Source: Candidatus Polarisedimenticola svalbardensis (GTDB lineage Bacteria > Acidobacteriota > Polarisedimenticolia > Polarisedimenticolales > Polarisedimenticolaceae). From it: DNA of 64,000 bases. Positions 46,729 through 55,695 of the stretch are shown here, one piece after another; within the stretch, counting starts at the first letter, position 1, and each line of letters opens with the position of its first letter. The notes beneath the pieces are model-generated. The model was not told the DNA's origin, ran no database searches, and saw only the letters and a list, made by a program, of their open reading frames with translations. Made by a program: the position numbers and the translations under genes. The stretch lies in assembly GCA_014764515.1 (NCBI GenBank), contig JACXWD010000007.1:29182-93181 (forward strand), in the 5' to 3' direction.

Positions 46729-47430
46729 ATGCCCAGGAACACCAGCCCCGACAACCTGCTCCTGCACCAGGAAATTCTGCTGTTGGCGCTCAATGACGAC
46801 CAGGGCACGACGGAATTCGGCGTCTCCTACAGTTTCGCCATGGGTGGCGCGATCCTGGCCGAGCTGTTCCTCAACGAGCGGATCCGGCTGGTCAAACCGA
46901 AGAAAAACCAGCTCCTTGAACTGGCCGGCACTACCCCTCTGGGGGAGCCGATCCTGGACGGCGCCATGTTGAAGATACGCGACGCCAAGCGGCGATCCAC
47001 GCCGGCGACCTGGGTCTCCAAACTCGGCAGTTCCAAGGATCTGAAACATGCGGTGGCGTTGAGCCTGGTGGACCGGGGGATCCTCCAGGAAGACGTGGGC
47101 AGGCTCCTCCTGATCTTCAAACGCAAGATCTACCCGGAAAGAGATCCGGGACCGGAGCGGAGGATCATCGCCCGGCTGGAGAAGGCGATCTTCAGCGAAT
47201 CGAGAGACGTAGACCCGCGCACGGCGATCCTTATCTCCCTGTCCAACGGCACCGGCCTGCTGAAAACCTGCTTCGACAGGAAACGGCTCAAGGAGCGCAA
47301 GGACCGCATCGTCGAGTTGAGCAGCGGGGAGCTCGCCGGGGACGCCGTCCGGGCGGCGGTCCGGGCAGCCCAGGCCGCCGCCATGGCTGCCATCACCGCC
47401 GCCACCACAGTGACGGTGATTACGTCCTGA
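46729..47430 (+). CDS. GPP34 (GOLPH3-like) family protein
   Basis: The 233-residue protein has the all-helical GPP34 fold signatures: LLLHQEILLLALNDDQGT near the start, GGAILAELFLNERIRLV, and a later DPRTAILISLSNGTGLL. The eukaryotic homologue GOLPH3 binds phosphatidylinositol 4-phosphate at Golgi membranes; in bacteria the role is unknown and may involve lipid or membrane binding. The C-terminus is an Ala-rich helix (AVRAAVRAAQAAAMAAI) that may be amphipathic. Its end overlaps the convergent nitronate monooxygenase gene by 11 bases. Confidence 0.85.
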   Translation: MPRNTSPDNLLLHQEILLLALNDDQGTTEFGVSYSFAMGGAILAELFLNERIRLVKPKKNQLLELAGTTPLGEPILDGAMLKIRDAKRRSTPATWVSKLGSSKDLKHAVALSLVDRGILQEDVGRLLLIFKRKIYPERDPGPERRIIARLEKAIFSESRDVDPRTAILISLSNGTGLLKTCFDRKRLKERKDRIVELSSGELAGDAVRAAVRAAQAAAMAAITAATTVTVITS

Positions 47431-48913
47431 TCAGGTCGTGGTCCGGGATCGCAACGGTCCGCTGAGCCGTCGATCGCTCCAGCAGGAACTCCAGCACGTC
47501 TGCAGCGGTGTACTTCACGCCGGCTCTCTGGACCATCCGGTTCACCGGTTCGAAATCCTGACCGGCGGTAACGATCGGAAGCTCCACGCCGTCGCCACGG
47601 ACCTGCCCCAGGCCGATGGTGGCCAGGAGGCCGTTGCACAGGCACTGCTTCTGTTCGGCCTCTTCAACGCTGCCGCCCTTCCTCACGAAGTTGTCCACCG
47701 GTTCGGCTGCACAGCGATAGTGCAGGCGGCCCAGGTCGTCCCGGTACGGCTGCCGCAGGTAACCCAGGTCACAGATCCGTTCACGGGGGCGACGGTCCAG
47801 GTCTGTGAGGGAATCCTTCAGAACGATCAACTTAAACGGGAAGCCGGTAGGCGAGGCCCGGCAATCGGTGATCGCCTTGAACTCTCCCGACACGCACTGC
47901 CGGAGAACCTCGTCCTTGATCCGGGAAGCTGTGCCGGACTCGGTGCAAAAGGCGAACGCCGTACCGACCTGGATGCCGCTGGCGCCTGCCTCCACGGCGG
48001 CCCCCAGGCTTTCCGGGCTGCCATAGCTGCCTGCAAGCCAGAACGGCCTCCCCAGGGCCCGGACTTTTTCAAGATCCGGCCGGTCCTTCTCTCCGTAAAC
48101 CGCCTGGTCCTGCACCGCAGGTTGCTGTTCTCTCTTCCCTACCCTGCGAGGCGGCGCGTTATGGCCGCCTGCCGTGTGGTTTTCCACCACGAAGCCGTCT
48201 ACATGCCCGTTGGCCTTCCGGGCCAGCGTCCGGGCGATAACGTCGGAGGAGACGATCCCCAGGAACTTCGGGCGGGACAGTTCCGGCCGGTTGGCCACCG
48301 GAACGAATTCGTTAGGGTCGAATCGCAGGGCGTATGCGTCCCCACCGTTTTTCCCTTCCACCCTGAGGTTCAGCTCCACCGGTTCCCATCGGGCCAGGCC
48401 GTCCAGGATGCCGGGGATGGTCAGCGGGATGCCGGCGCCCATCAGGACACATCCGACTCCGGCCAGCATCGCCCCGAACACCGAAGGCATGGTGGGCAGT
48501 TGAACTTTTTCAAGAAAATTGATCCCCACCGGGTTGTCGTGCCCTTCCCTTGCCAGAAAGACCTCTGAGAAGTTGGAGACGATCATCAGTTCGGTCCAGG
48601 CCTTTTTCATTTCAGCGGTGGACCGGGAGACCAGTCTGAACGGCTCCCCGGGCTCCTTGCCCCCTGGCACGAACCAAGTCTCACGCACCCTCTTGACCAT
48701 CTCTGCAACGGGAAAACTGTCCATGGCCCGGCGCAAATGGCCACCGGGATCGCCCAGCTGAAGACGGCGGGCAAAGACGGTATCGATGGCGGTGCCGGAA
48801 ACCACGCCGAGCTGTCCCAGGCGAGAGACCGCGTTCGCCAGATTCCAGTTGGAAACGGCGACCCCCATGCCGCCCTGAATGATCGTCGGCAGCTTGTTCC
48901 AGGATCCGTCCAT
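47420..48913 (-). CDS. Nitronate monooxygenase / 2-nitropropane dioxygenase-like flavoprotein
   Basis: The 497-residue TIM-barrel FMN protein begins PTIIQGGMGVAVSNWNLANA, the family N-terminus. Other motifs are GVGCVLMGAGIP, GFVVENHTAGGHNAPPR (the catalytic His is in AGGH) and FWLAGSYGSPESLGAAVEAGASGIQVGTAF. It is longer than the 320-350 typical of NMO class I, with extra segments around 60-130 and at the C-terminus, so it resembles the PfaD-like or enoyl-reductase-related branch. The substrate is unknown. GGGAGAGG precedes ATG 48913. Confidence 0.87.
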   Translation of the reverse strand: MDGSWNKLPTIIQGGMGVAVSNWNLANAVSRLGQLGVVSGTAIDTVFARRLQLGDPGGHLRRAMDSFPVAEMVKRVRETWFVPGGKEPGEPFRLVSRSTAEMKKAWTELMIVSNFSEVFLAREGHDNPVGINFLEKVQLPTMPSVFGAMLAGVGCVLMGAGIPLTIPGILDGLARWEPVELNLRVEGKNGGDAYALRFDPNEFVPVANRPELSRPKFLGIVSSDVIARTLARKANGHVDGFVVENHTAGGHNAPPRRVGKREQQPAVQDQAVYGEKDRPDLEKVRALGRPFWLAGSYGSPESLGAAVEAGASGIQVGTAFAFCTESGTASRIKDEVLRQCVSGEFKAITDCRASPTGFPFKLIVLKDSLTDLDRRPRERICDLGYLRQPYRDDLGRLHYRCAAEPVDNFVRKGGSVEEAEQKQCLCNGLLATIGLGQVRGDGVELPIVTAGQDFEPVNRMVQRAGVKYTAADVLEFLLERSTAQRTVAIPDHDLIRT

Positions 48914-48969
48914 ACCTCTCCCTTTGCCGCCGGTGGATGGCGTACCTCAGGAAGGCAAGGATAGCCCAA

Positions 48970-49045
48970 AATACAGTAATTCGGGATTTTTCACGGAACT
49001 CAATCGCCCAAATCACTCTGTATTGTCCTCCGTAGACCCTGTATT
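48970..49045. promoter_or_regulatory. CTGTATT repeats in the divergent gap before the 2-oxoacid oxidoreductase operon
   Basis: The 212-base divergent gap is AT-rich. AATACAG occurs at 48970-48976 and its complement CTGTATT at 49018-49024 and 49039-49045. The two direct copies are 21 bases apart, two helical turns, so this could be a regulator-binding array. No other recognised site is present. Confidence 0.35.
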
Positions 49046-49125
49046 TAGTCCATTTTCAGTGATAAAAATAAACATCGGTGAAGGACGGCGGTACATCGTT
49101 ATTAGGTGGTTGAGGGAGGTCCGGA

Positions 49126-49872
49126 ATGCCCGAACTCCGTGTGGTTGGCCAATCCCCGTTTCGGAAGCGGGTCACCGTGTTCGTCGGCCATTTCGGAAGC
49201 GGCAAAACCGAGATCTCACTGAACTTCGCATTGAACGCAGCCGGCCAGGGCGCCAAGGTCTCCCTGGTCGATCTGGACGTGGTCAAACCGTACTTCCGGT
49301 CCCGGGCGGCCCGGGCGATTCTGGAACATGCCGGCATCGAACTGATCGCCCCTACCGGGGAGCATCACCACGCCGACCTGCCGATCCTGGTCCCGGCGAT
49401 CCGGGATTCGTTCCGGGACACATCCCGCCGGGTCATCCTCGACTGCGGTGGTGACGACACCGGGGCCCGGGCCCTGGGCGCCATTTCCGACGTGGTGCCG
49501 GAAGAAGATTCCGAACGGCTCCTGGTTCTTAATTTCCGGCGTCCGTTCACCCAGAACGCCGGCGAGGCGGAACAGATGATCCGGGGCATCGAGGCGGTAG
49601 GCCGCATGAAGATCACCGGCCTGATCTCCAACACCCATCTCATGCGGGAAACCACGCCCGAGATCGTCATGGAAGGTTACGACATGGCCAGGGAAACAGC
49701 CGACCGGGTCGGCGTCCCCCTGGTGGCCGTGACGGTGGACGAGGGCACCGCCGCGACCCTGGACGGCACCAGCTTCGACCCACCGGTAATGGTGCTCCGG
49801 CGTATCGTCCACCCACCCTTCGAACAATCCCCGCGGACCGGGACCGATGGTCCCCTGTTCGTGCTGAACTGA
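49126..49872 (+). CDS. P-loop ATPase of the 2-oxoacid oxidoreductase operon
   Basis: The 248-residue SIMIBI-like P-loop protein has Walker A GHFGSGKTE at about residues 21-29, then VDLDVVKPYFRSRAAR and VILDCGGDDTGAR, where the Asp residues suit Walker B. Relatives lie beside 2-oxoacid:ferredoxin oxidoreductase genes in many anaerobes, but have no tested role. A maturation or regulatory ATPase is plausible. GGGAGG precedes ATG 49126 by about six bases. It leads the operon by 16 bases. Confidence 0.75.
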   Translation: MPELRVVGQSPFRKRVTVFVGHFGSGKTEISLNFALNAAGQGAKVSLVDLDVVKPYFRSRAARAILEHAGIELIAPTGEHHHADLPILVPAIRDSFRDTSRRVILDCGGDDTGARALGAISDVVPEEDSERLLVLNFRRPFTQNAGEAEQMIRGIEAVGRMKITGLISNTHLMRETTPEIVMEGYDMARETADRVGVPLVAVTVDEGTAATLDGTSFDPPVMVLRRIVHPPFEQSPRTGTDGPLFVLN

Positions 49873-49888
49873 CCGGAAGGAGCACATC

Positions 49889-50122
49889 GTGTCCCAGATA
49901 GTCATCAACCCGGATCGCTGCAAGGGGTGCGAACTCTGCGTTCACGCCTGCCCTCAGAAGATCCTCGGCATGGGAAAGACGCTGAACGCAAAAGGATACT
50001 TCTACGCCGAGGTCGAGGAGCAGAAGCGCTGCATCGGTTGCCGGCTGTGCTGTATCACCTGCCCGGACGTGGCGATCGAAATGCACTCCCATGGCACGAT
50101 GTACCACTACTTCTCGTATTGA
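49889..50122 (+). CDS. Ferredoxin-type delta subunit of 2-oxoacid:ferredoxin oxidoreductase
   Basis: The 77-residue protein has two [4Fe-4S] motifs, CKGCELCVHACP and CIGCRLCCITCP, as in VorD/KorD/PorD. It passes electrons from the thiamine-dependent core to an outside carrier. The start is GTG 49889, with GGAAGGAG six bases upstream. The alpha-subunit gene follows by 16 bases. Confidence 0.92.
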   Translation: MSQIVINPDRCKGCELCVHACPQKILGMGKTLNAKGYFYAEVEEQKRCIGCRLCCITCPDVAIEMHSHGTMYHYFSY

Positions 50123-50138
50123 GCCCTGGAGGCGAACG

Positions 50139-51227
50139 ATGGCCAAGAAACTGATGAAAGGTAGCGAGGCGATCGGCGAGGCGGCGGTGCAGGCCGGCTG
50201 CAAGCTGTTCTACGGGTACCCGATCACCCCCCAGAACGAGATCCCCGAGTACATGTCCCACCGGCTGCCCCAGATCGGCGGAACCTTCGTACAGGCCGAA
50301 AGTGAAGTTTCCGCCTCCAACATGCTGTACGGGGCGGCAGGCTCCGGTGAGCGGGTCATGACCTCGTCCTCCTCCCCGGGAATCTCCCTCATGACCGAAG
50401 CGATCTCCTACATGGCCGGCAGCGAGCTGCCGGTGGTGCTGGTGAACATCATGCGGGCCGGTCCCGGCCTGGGCGGCATCCTCCCGAGCCAGGCCGACTA
50501 TTTCCAGGCCACCAAGGGCGGCGGCCACGGCGATTACCGCCTGCTGGTCCTGGCCCCGTGGTCGGTGCAGGAAGCGGCGGACCTGGTCCAGGACGGATTC
50601 GACCTGGCGGACCACTACCGCAATCCTGTGATGATCCTGGGAGACGGCCTCATCGGGCAGATGATGGAACCGGTTGAGTTCCACAAGGATCGCAAGCCGA
50701 TCAAGGAGCTCAAGGAAAAGATTTGGGCGGCCACCGGCTACGACGGCACCCGGCCCAGGGCGATCATCAACTCCCTGTTCCTGGATCCGGCGACCCTTGA
50801 AAAGCACAACCACAAGCTGCAGGCGAAATACGCCGAGATGACACGCGACGAGATCCGTTACGAGACCTACGGCACCGACAAGGACTACGACATCCTGATC
50901 GTGGCTTACGGCACCGTGGCCAGGGTCTGCTCCACCGCTATGGAAGATCTGGAGGCCGACGGGATCAAGGCGGCCATGATCCGGCCGATCAGCCTTTTCC
51001 CGTTTCCATACGAGGCGATCCGGAAGGCGGCGGACAAAGCCGACGCCGTTCTGGTCGTAGAGCTCTCCGCCGGCCAGATGATCGAAGACGTCCGACTCGC
51101 CCTCGAAGGGAACAAACCGATCCACTTCCACGGCCGCATGGGCGGCATGCTCGCCTCACCGGAGGAGGTCATGGAAAAGGTCAAGGAAATCAAGGCCGGG
51201 AAATCCCAGGAGGTCAGCCATGTCTGA
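50139..51227 (+). CDS. 2-oxoacid:ferredoxin oxidoreductase alpha subunit (VorB/KorA-like)
   Basis: The 362-residue subunit has the pyrimidine-binding TPP half and domain II of the OFOR superfamily: GSEAIGEAAVQAGCKLFYGYPITPQNEI, EVSASNMLYGAAGSG-type segment and SSPGISLMTEAISYMAGSELPVV. It binds the 2-oxoacid and supports decarboxylation to acyl-CoA with electron transfer to ferredoxin. Closest in style to VorB (2-oxoisovalerate) and KorA (2-oxoglutarate); the substrate cannot be told from sequence alone. GGAGG (50128-50132) fixes ATG 50139. It overlaps the beta gene by eight bases. Confidence 0.9.
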   Translation: MAKKLMKGSEAIGEAAVQAGCKLFYGYPITPQNEIPEYMSHRLPQIGGTFVQAESEVSASNMLYGAAGSGERVMTSSSSPGISLMTEAISYMAGSELPVVLVNIMRAGPGLGGILPSQADYFQATKGGGHGDYRLLVLAPWSVQEAADLVQDGFDLADHYRNPVMILGDGLIGQMMEPVEFHKDRKPIKELKEKIWAATGYDGTRPRAIINSLFLDPATLEKHNHKLQAKYAEMTRDEIRYETYGTDKDYDILIVAYGTVARVCSTAMEDLEADGIKAAMIRPISLFPFPYEAIRKAADKADAVLVVELSAGQMIEDVRLALEGNKPIHFHGRMGGMLASPEEVMEKVKEIKAGKSQEVSHV

Positions 51228-52017
51228 GGCGGTATTCAAGAACCCGGGCTCCCTGGCGGATGTCCAGACCCACTACTGCCCCGGCTGCACCCACGGGGTC
51301 ATCCACCGCATGGTGGCGGAGATCGTGGACGAGCTTGGCGTGAAGGAGAGGACCATCGGGATCGCCCCGGTCGGTTGCGCCGTCCTGGCGTACAACTACT
51401 TCAACCTGGACTTCCACGAAGCGTCCCACGGCCGGGCGCCGGCGGTGGCCACCGGCATCAAGCGCGCACGACCCGACCTCATGGTGTTCGCCTACCAGGG
51501 CGACGGCGACCTGGCTTCCATCGGCGCCGCCGAGATAGTGCACTGCGCCAACCGGGGCGAGAAGGTCACCGTGGTGTTCGTCAACAACGCCATATACGGC
51601 ATGACCGGCGGCCAGATGGCCCCCACCACCCTGCCGGGCCAGATCGCCACCACCTGCCCTACCGGCCGGGACACCGACCTGGCCGGCTTCCCGATCCGGA
51701 TCGCCGAAATGCTCTCCACCCTGAGGACCCCGGCGTTCATCGCCCGGGCCTCGGTGCACAAACCGATCTACGCGGTGCATGCGAAGCAGATGCTTCGGGA
51801 AGCGTTCACGTACCAGAAGGACGACCGCTGCTTCAGCCTGGTGGAGATCCTTTCCACGTGTCCTACCAACTGGGGCATCCCTCCGGCAGAGTCCACCGAG
51901 TGGCTGGAAAAGAACATGATTCCGTATTACCCGCTGGGTGTGTTCAAGCGCCCCGACGGGGAAGACCGGGCTCCTCTCCCCATTCGACCTGCCAGGAGGC
52001 CGCACCATGCAGAATGA
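51220..52017 (+). CDS. 2-oxoacid:ferredoxin oxidoreductase beta subunit (VorA/KorB-like)
   Basis: The 265-residue TPP-binding subunit shows HYCPGCTHGV (cluster Cys pair), the cofactor motif QGDGDLASIGAAE with NNAIYGMTGGQM following, and the third Cys region TCPTNWG. It binds thiamine diphosphate and a proximal [4Fe-4S] centre. It overlaps the alpha gene by eight bases and the gamma gene by 11, which indicates tight translational coupling. Confidence 0.92.
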   Translation: MSEAVFKNPGSLADVQTHYCPGCTHGVIHRMVAEIVDELGVKERTIGIAPVGCAVLAYNYFNLDFHEASHGRAPAVATGIKRARPDLMVFAYQGDGDLASIGAAEIVHCANRGEKVTVVFVNNAIYGMTGGQMAPTTLPGQIATTCPTGRDTDLAGFPIRIAEMLSTLRTPAFIARASVHKPIYAVHAKQMLREAFTYQKDDRCFSLVEILSTCPTNWGIPPAESTEWLEKNMIPYYPLGVFKRPDGEDRAPLPIRPARRPHHAE

Positions 52018-52552
52018 CGTCATCATGGCCGGCTTCGGCGGCCAGGGCATCCTTCTCATCGGCAAGATGCTGGCCTACACCGGCATGCAGGAAGGGCTGG
52101 AAGTCTCGTGGATGCCTTCCTACGGCCCCGAGATGCGTGGCGGCACCGCCAACTGCACCGTCGTCATCTCCGACCGGCCGGTCGGGTCCCCGGTGATCCA
52201 GTCCCCGAGGGCGGTGGTGGCCATGAACCTGCCGTCCCTGGACAAGTTCGAACCGATGGTTCGGAAGGGCGGCCTGCTGCTGATCAACTCCTCTCTCATT
52301 GACCGCAGCTCCACCCGAGACGACATACGGATCCTGCTGGTGCCTGCCAACGACATCGCCATGGAACTCAAAAACCCCCGAGGCGGGAACATGGTTGCCC
52401 TTGGAGCGTATGTCGGCAGTTCCCACGCCGTACCGATCGACGCCGTGGAACGGGTGGTTCGAGAAACTTTCTCCAGTAAGCCACAGGTGATCGACGCCAA
52501 CATCGCCGCACTGCACCGAGGTTATGAACTGGGCGAACAGGCGGTGGCATGA
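52007..52552 (+). CDS. 2-oxoacid:ferredoxin oxidoreductase gamma subunit (VorC/KorC-like)
   Basis: The 181-residue subunit matches the gamma domain of OFOR enzymes: MAGFGGQGILLIGKMLAYTG near the start, SYGPEMRGGTANCTVV, and ANDIAMELKNPRGGNMVALGAY. It helps bind CoA. AGGAGG (51994-51999) seven bases upstream fixes ATG 52007, inside the beta gene. The NuoE-like gene overlaps its stop by four bases. Confidence 0.92.
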   Translation: MQNDVIMAGFGGQGILLIGKMLAYTGMQEGLEVSWMPSYGPEMRGGTANCTVVISDRPVGSPVIQSPRAVVAMNLPSLDKFEPMVRKGGLLLINSSLIDRSSTRDDIRILLVPANDIAMELKNPRGGNMVALGAYVGSSHAVPIDAVERVVRETFSSKPQVIDANIAALHRGYELGEQAVA

Positions 52553-53037
52553 TGAACGAGACCTGCAAAGTCGGGATGGAACAGGCCGACGCCATCCTGG
52601 AAGGCTATCCCCATGCGGAAGCTTCACTGATCCAGGTGCTGCAGGACGTCCACCGGGCGTACAACTACCTGCCCTGTGACGTTGTGGCCAAGGTCGCGGA
52701 GACCCTGGGCGTTCCACTCTCCAAGGTGTTCTCGGTGGCGACCTTCTACAAGGCGTTCTCCCTGAACCCCCAGGGCGACACCATCATCCGCGTCTGCCTG
52801 GGAACCGCCTGCCATATCCGGGGCGGCGGCGCCCTGGTGGACGAGGTCCAGCGGCTTCTCCACGTCGCTCCCGACGAAACCACCCCCGACATGAAGTTCA
52901 CCCTCAAAACGGTGAACTGCGTCGGCGCCTGCGCCATGGCGCCGGTGATGATCGTCGGCGAGAAATACCGGGGCAACGCCCGGGCTGCCCGGGTAGGCGG
53001 CTACCTGGAGCAGGGAGGCGAAGACGATGCGAATTGA
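52549..53037 (+). CDS. NuoE-like [2Fe-2S] subunit
   Basis: The 162-residue thioredoxin-fold protein binds a [2Fe-2S] centre through VCLGTACHIRG and VNCVGACAMAPV, as in NuoE, HndA and HymA. It partners the flavin subunit encoded next. It overlaps the gamma subunit gene by four bases and the NuoF-like gene by 11, so the NAD module is built into the same operon as the 2-oxoacid oxidoreductase. A second ATG at 52552 could also serve as start. Confidence 0.92.
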   Translation: MMNETCKVGMEQADAILEGYPHAEASLIQVLQDVHRAYNYLPCDVVAKVAETLGVPLSKVFSVATFYKAFSLNPQGDTIIRVCLGTACHIRGGGALVDEVQRLLHVAPDETTPDMKFTLKTVNCVGACAMAPVMIVGEKYRGNARAARVGGYLEQGGEDDAN

Positions 53038-54913
53038 CTCCAGAGAGCAGTTCGAGACGCTCCGGGAAGAGATCCGCGCCGCCGAAGCCGGTAACGGCAA
53101 CCGCATCCTGGTCTGCTGCGGCACCGGCTGCCTGGCCAACGGCGCCCGCAAGGTGGCGGAAGCGTTCGCGGAGCAGGTCGGGAAACGGAACCTGGACGCC
53201 CAGGTCAAGTTGATGGTCAAGAACACCGGCTGCCACGGCTTCTGCGAACGTGGCCCGCTGGTGGTCCTCCAGCCATCCGGTGTGCTGTACACCCGGGTCC
53301 GGGTTTCCAACGTAGCCCAGATCCTGGAAAAGACCGTTGAAAACGGCGAGATCATCCCCCGCCTGCTGTACAAGAACCCGGCGGACGACATCGCCATCGA
53401 GCAGTACTCGGAAATTCCGTTCTACAAGAACCAGACCCGGGTCGCCATGCGCAACATCGGCCGAATCGACCCGACTGCAGTCCACGACGCCATCGGCGCC
53501 GGCTGCTATACCGGCATGACCCGGGCGCTTTTCGACATGACGCCGGAACAGGTCCTGGACGAGATCGAGACCTCAGGACTCAGGGGCCGGGGCGGCGCCG
53601 GATTCGGAACCGCCCGCAAATGGCGCTCCTGCCGCAAGGCGGAGGGGGATCGCAAGTTCGTGCTGTGCAACGGCGACGAAGGCGACCCGGGGGCGTTCAA
53701 GGACCGCTCCATCATGGAGGGCGATCCGCACTCGATCCTTGAGGGCATGGTGATCGGAGCCCACGCCGTCGGCGCCCATGAAGGGTTCATCTACGTACGC
53801 GACGAGTACCCGCTGGCGGTGGTCAACCTGACCCTGGCCCTTACGCAGGCCCGCTACCTGGGCCTCCTGGGCGAGAACATCCTGGGCAGCGGATTCGACT
53901 TCGACATCAGGATTTCCAGGGGAGGCGGCGCGTTCGTATGCGGCGAGTCGTCGGCCCTGATGCTCTCCCTGGCCGGCAAGGTCGGGGAACCCCGGGCCAA
54001 GTATGTCCACTCCACCGAGAAAGGTCTGTTCGACCTTCCGACGGTGCTGAACAACGTGGAAACCTGGGCCGACGTCGGCGCCATCGCCGCCAACGGCGGC
54101 GACTGGTTCGCCGGCATGGGCACCAACAAATCCAAAGGCACCAAGGCGTTTTCCCTGGTGGGCAAGGTCAAGAACACCGGCCTGATCGAGCTGCCGATGG
54201 GGACCACCCTGCGGCACATCATCTATGACATCGGCGGAGGTGTTCTCGACGACCGCCCGTTCAAGGCGGTGCAGACCGGCGGCCCGTCCGGCGGCTGTAT
54301 TCCGGAACAGCTCCTGGACCTGCCGGTGGATTACGAAAAACTGACCGAGGCCGGTTCGATGATGGGCAGCGGCGGGATGATCGTCATGGACGACCGCACC
54401 TGCATGGTGGACGTGGCCCGGTACTTCCTGAAATTCCTCACCGAGGAATCGTGCGGCAAGTGCACCCCCTGTCGTGAAGGCCTGAAGCAGATGCTGGCGA
54501 TCTTCGACCGGATGGTGGAAGGGAAGGGCGTCCCCGGCGACCTCCCCCTCATCGAACGACTGGCCGCCGGCATGCAGGTCGGCAGCCTGTGCGAACTGGG
54601 GAAATCGGCTCCCAACCCGGTAATCTCCACGCTGAGATACTTCCGGGACGAGTACGTCGCCCATATCGAGGATCATGTCTGCACCGCCGGAGTCTGCAAG
54701 GAACTTACCGCCTACCGCATCAACCCGGAGAACTGCGACGGTTGCGCCGCCTGCGCCAAGGCCTGCCCGGTGGACGCCATCGCCGGCGAGCGCCATTCCC
54801 TGCACATCATCGACCACGACACCTGCATTTCCTGCGGCGCCTGCATGGGGGTCTGCCCCACCGACTCGGTGGAGACCTTCCCGAAAAACGAATTGATGAA
54901 GGAGGTGGTCTGA
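53027..54913 (+). CDS. NuoF-like NAD(P)H-binding flavoprotein with N-terminal 2Fe-2S and C-terminal 2x4Fe-4S domains
   Basis: The 628-residue protein has an N-terminal thioredoxin-like [2Fe-2S] domain (VCCGTGCLANG, NTGCHGFCERGPLV), then the NuoF core: RGRGGAGFGTARKW and CNGDEGDPGAFKDRS (NAD/FMN sites), and ESCGKCTPCREG for a [4Fe-4S] centre. A C-terminal ferredoxin domain follows (CDGCAACAKACP, CISCGACMGVCP). This is the HndC/HymB architecture found in NAD(P)-linked bifurcating enzymes. It would exchange electrons between NAD(P)H and the ferredoxin centres of the neighbouring subunits. It overlaps the next gene by one base (TGATG). Confidence 0.93.
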   Translation: MRIDSREQFETLREEIRAAEAGNGNRILVCCGTGCLANGARKVAEAFAEQVGKRNLDAQVKLMVKNTGCHGFCERGPLVVLQPSGVLYTRVRVSNVAQILEKTVENGEIIPRLLYKNPADDIAIEQYSEIPFYKNQTRVAMRNIGRIDPTAVHDAIGAGCYTGMTRALFDMTPEQVLDEIETSGLRGRGGAGFGTARKWRSCRKAEGDRKFVLCNGDEGDPGAFKDRSIMEGDPHSILEGMVIGAHAVGAHEGFIYVRDEYPLAVVNLTLALTQARYLGLLGENILGSGFDFDIRISRGGGAFVCGESSALMLSLAGKVGEPRAKYVHSTEKGLFDLPTVLNNVETWADVGAIAANGGDWFAGMGTNKSKGTKAFSLVGKVKNTGLIELPMGTTLRHIIYDIGGGVLDDRPFKAVQTGGPSGGCIPEQLLDLPVDYEKLTEAGSMMGSGGMIVMDDRTCMVDVARYFLKFLTEESCGKCTPCREGLKQMLAIFDRMVEGKGVPGDLPLIERLAAGMQVGSLCELGKSAPNPVISTLRYFRDEYVAHIEDHVCTAGVCKELTAYRINPENCDGCAACAKACPVDAIAGERHSLHIIDHDTCISCGACMGVCPTDSVETFPKNELMKEVV

Positions 54914-55686
54914 TGCCGACCCTGACCATCAACGGTAAAAAAGTGCAAGCCCGCGAAGGGGCGTACGTACTGGAAGCGGCCCGGCAGGCCGGTGCGGAGA
55001 TCCCGACCCTCTGTCACTTCGAAGGGCTGGAACCCTGGGGCGGCTGCCGGCTGTGCCAGGTCCAGATCACCAAGAACGGCTGGGACGGCTGGAAGAAGAT
55101 GGTGGTCGGCTGCATGTTCCCGGTGGAAGAAGGGCTGATCGTCCTTACCGACACCGACGAGGTTCGTGAGACCCGCCGTGTGGTTCTGGACCTGCTACTG
55201 GCCCGCTGCCCGGAGACGCCTCTGATCCAGGCCATGGCCAAGAAATACGGGATAGAGCGAACCAGCTATGTCCCCAACCCCGAGCCGACCGACTGCATCC
55301 TGTGCTCCCTGTGCACCCGGGTCTGCGACCACATTGAGGTGTCAGCCATCTCCACCGCCGATCGCGGCGCAGGGAAAGAGATCGCACCACCGTTCCATGA
55401 ACCTCCCGAGGCATGTATCGGCTGCCTGGCGTGCGCCGAAATCTGCCCCACCGACTTCATCCCGTTCAAGACATCCCATGTCAGCCGCTCCATCTGGGGC
55501 AAGGAGTTCGAGATGCTGCGGTGCCAGGACTGCGGCCGGGCCCACATCACAAAGGCCCAGGCGGAACACCATGCCGCCCATCGGGCGGAAACCACCGGCG
55601 TATCGGAAGAGTGGTTCCGGTATTGCGATTCCTGCAAACGCAAACGGCAGGCGGCACGCTTCCCAGGCGTGCCCCAACTGGCCTAG
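54913..55686 (+). CDS. NuoG/HndD N-terminal-type iron-sulfur subunit
   Basis: The 257-residue protein matches the N-terminal part of NuoG or HndD: a [2Fe-2S] domain (LTINGKKVQAREG, CHFEGLEPWGGCRLCQV, then GCMFPVEEG) and a ferredoxin-like domain (CILCSLCTRVC, CIGCLACAEICP). It lacks the hydrogenase or molybdopterin domain, so it is an electron-wiring subunit only. A C-terminal pair of CxxC motifs (CQDCG, CDSCK) adds a possible zinc site. GGAGG sits just upstream of ATG 54913. Confidence 0.88.
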   Translation: MPTLTINGKKVQAREGAYVLEAARQAGAEIPTLCHFEGLEPWGGCRLCQVQITKNGWDGWKKMVVGCMFPVEEGLIVLTDTDEVRETRRVVLDLLLARCPETPLIQAMAKKYGIERTSYVPNPEPTDCILCSLCTRVCDHIEVSAISTADRGAGKEIAPPFHEPPEACIGCLACAEICPTDFIPFKTSHVSRSIWGKEFEMLRCQDCGRAHITKAQAEHHAAHRAETTGVSEEWFRYCDSCKRKRQAARFPGVPQLA

Positions 55687-55695
55687 GAGATGCCG

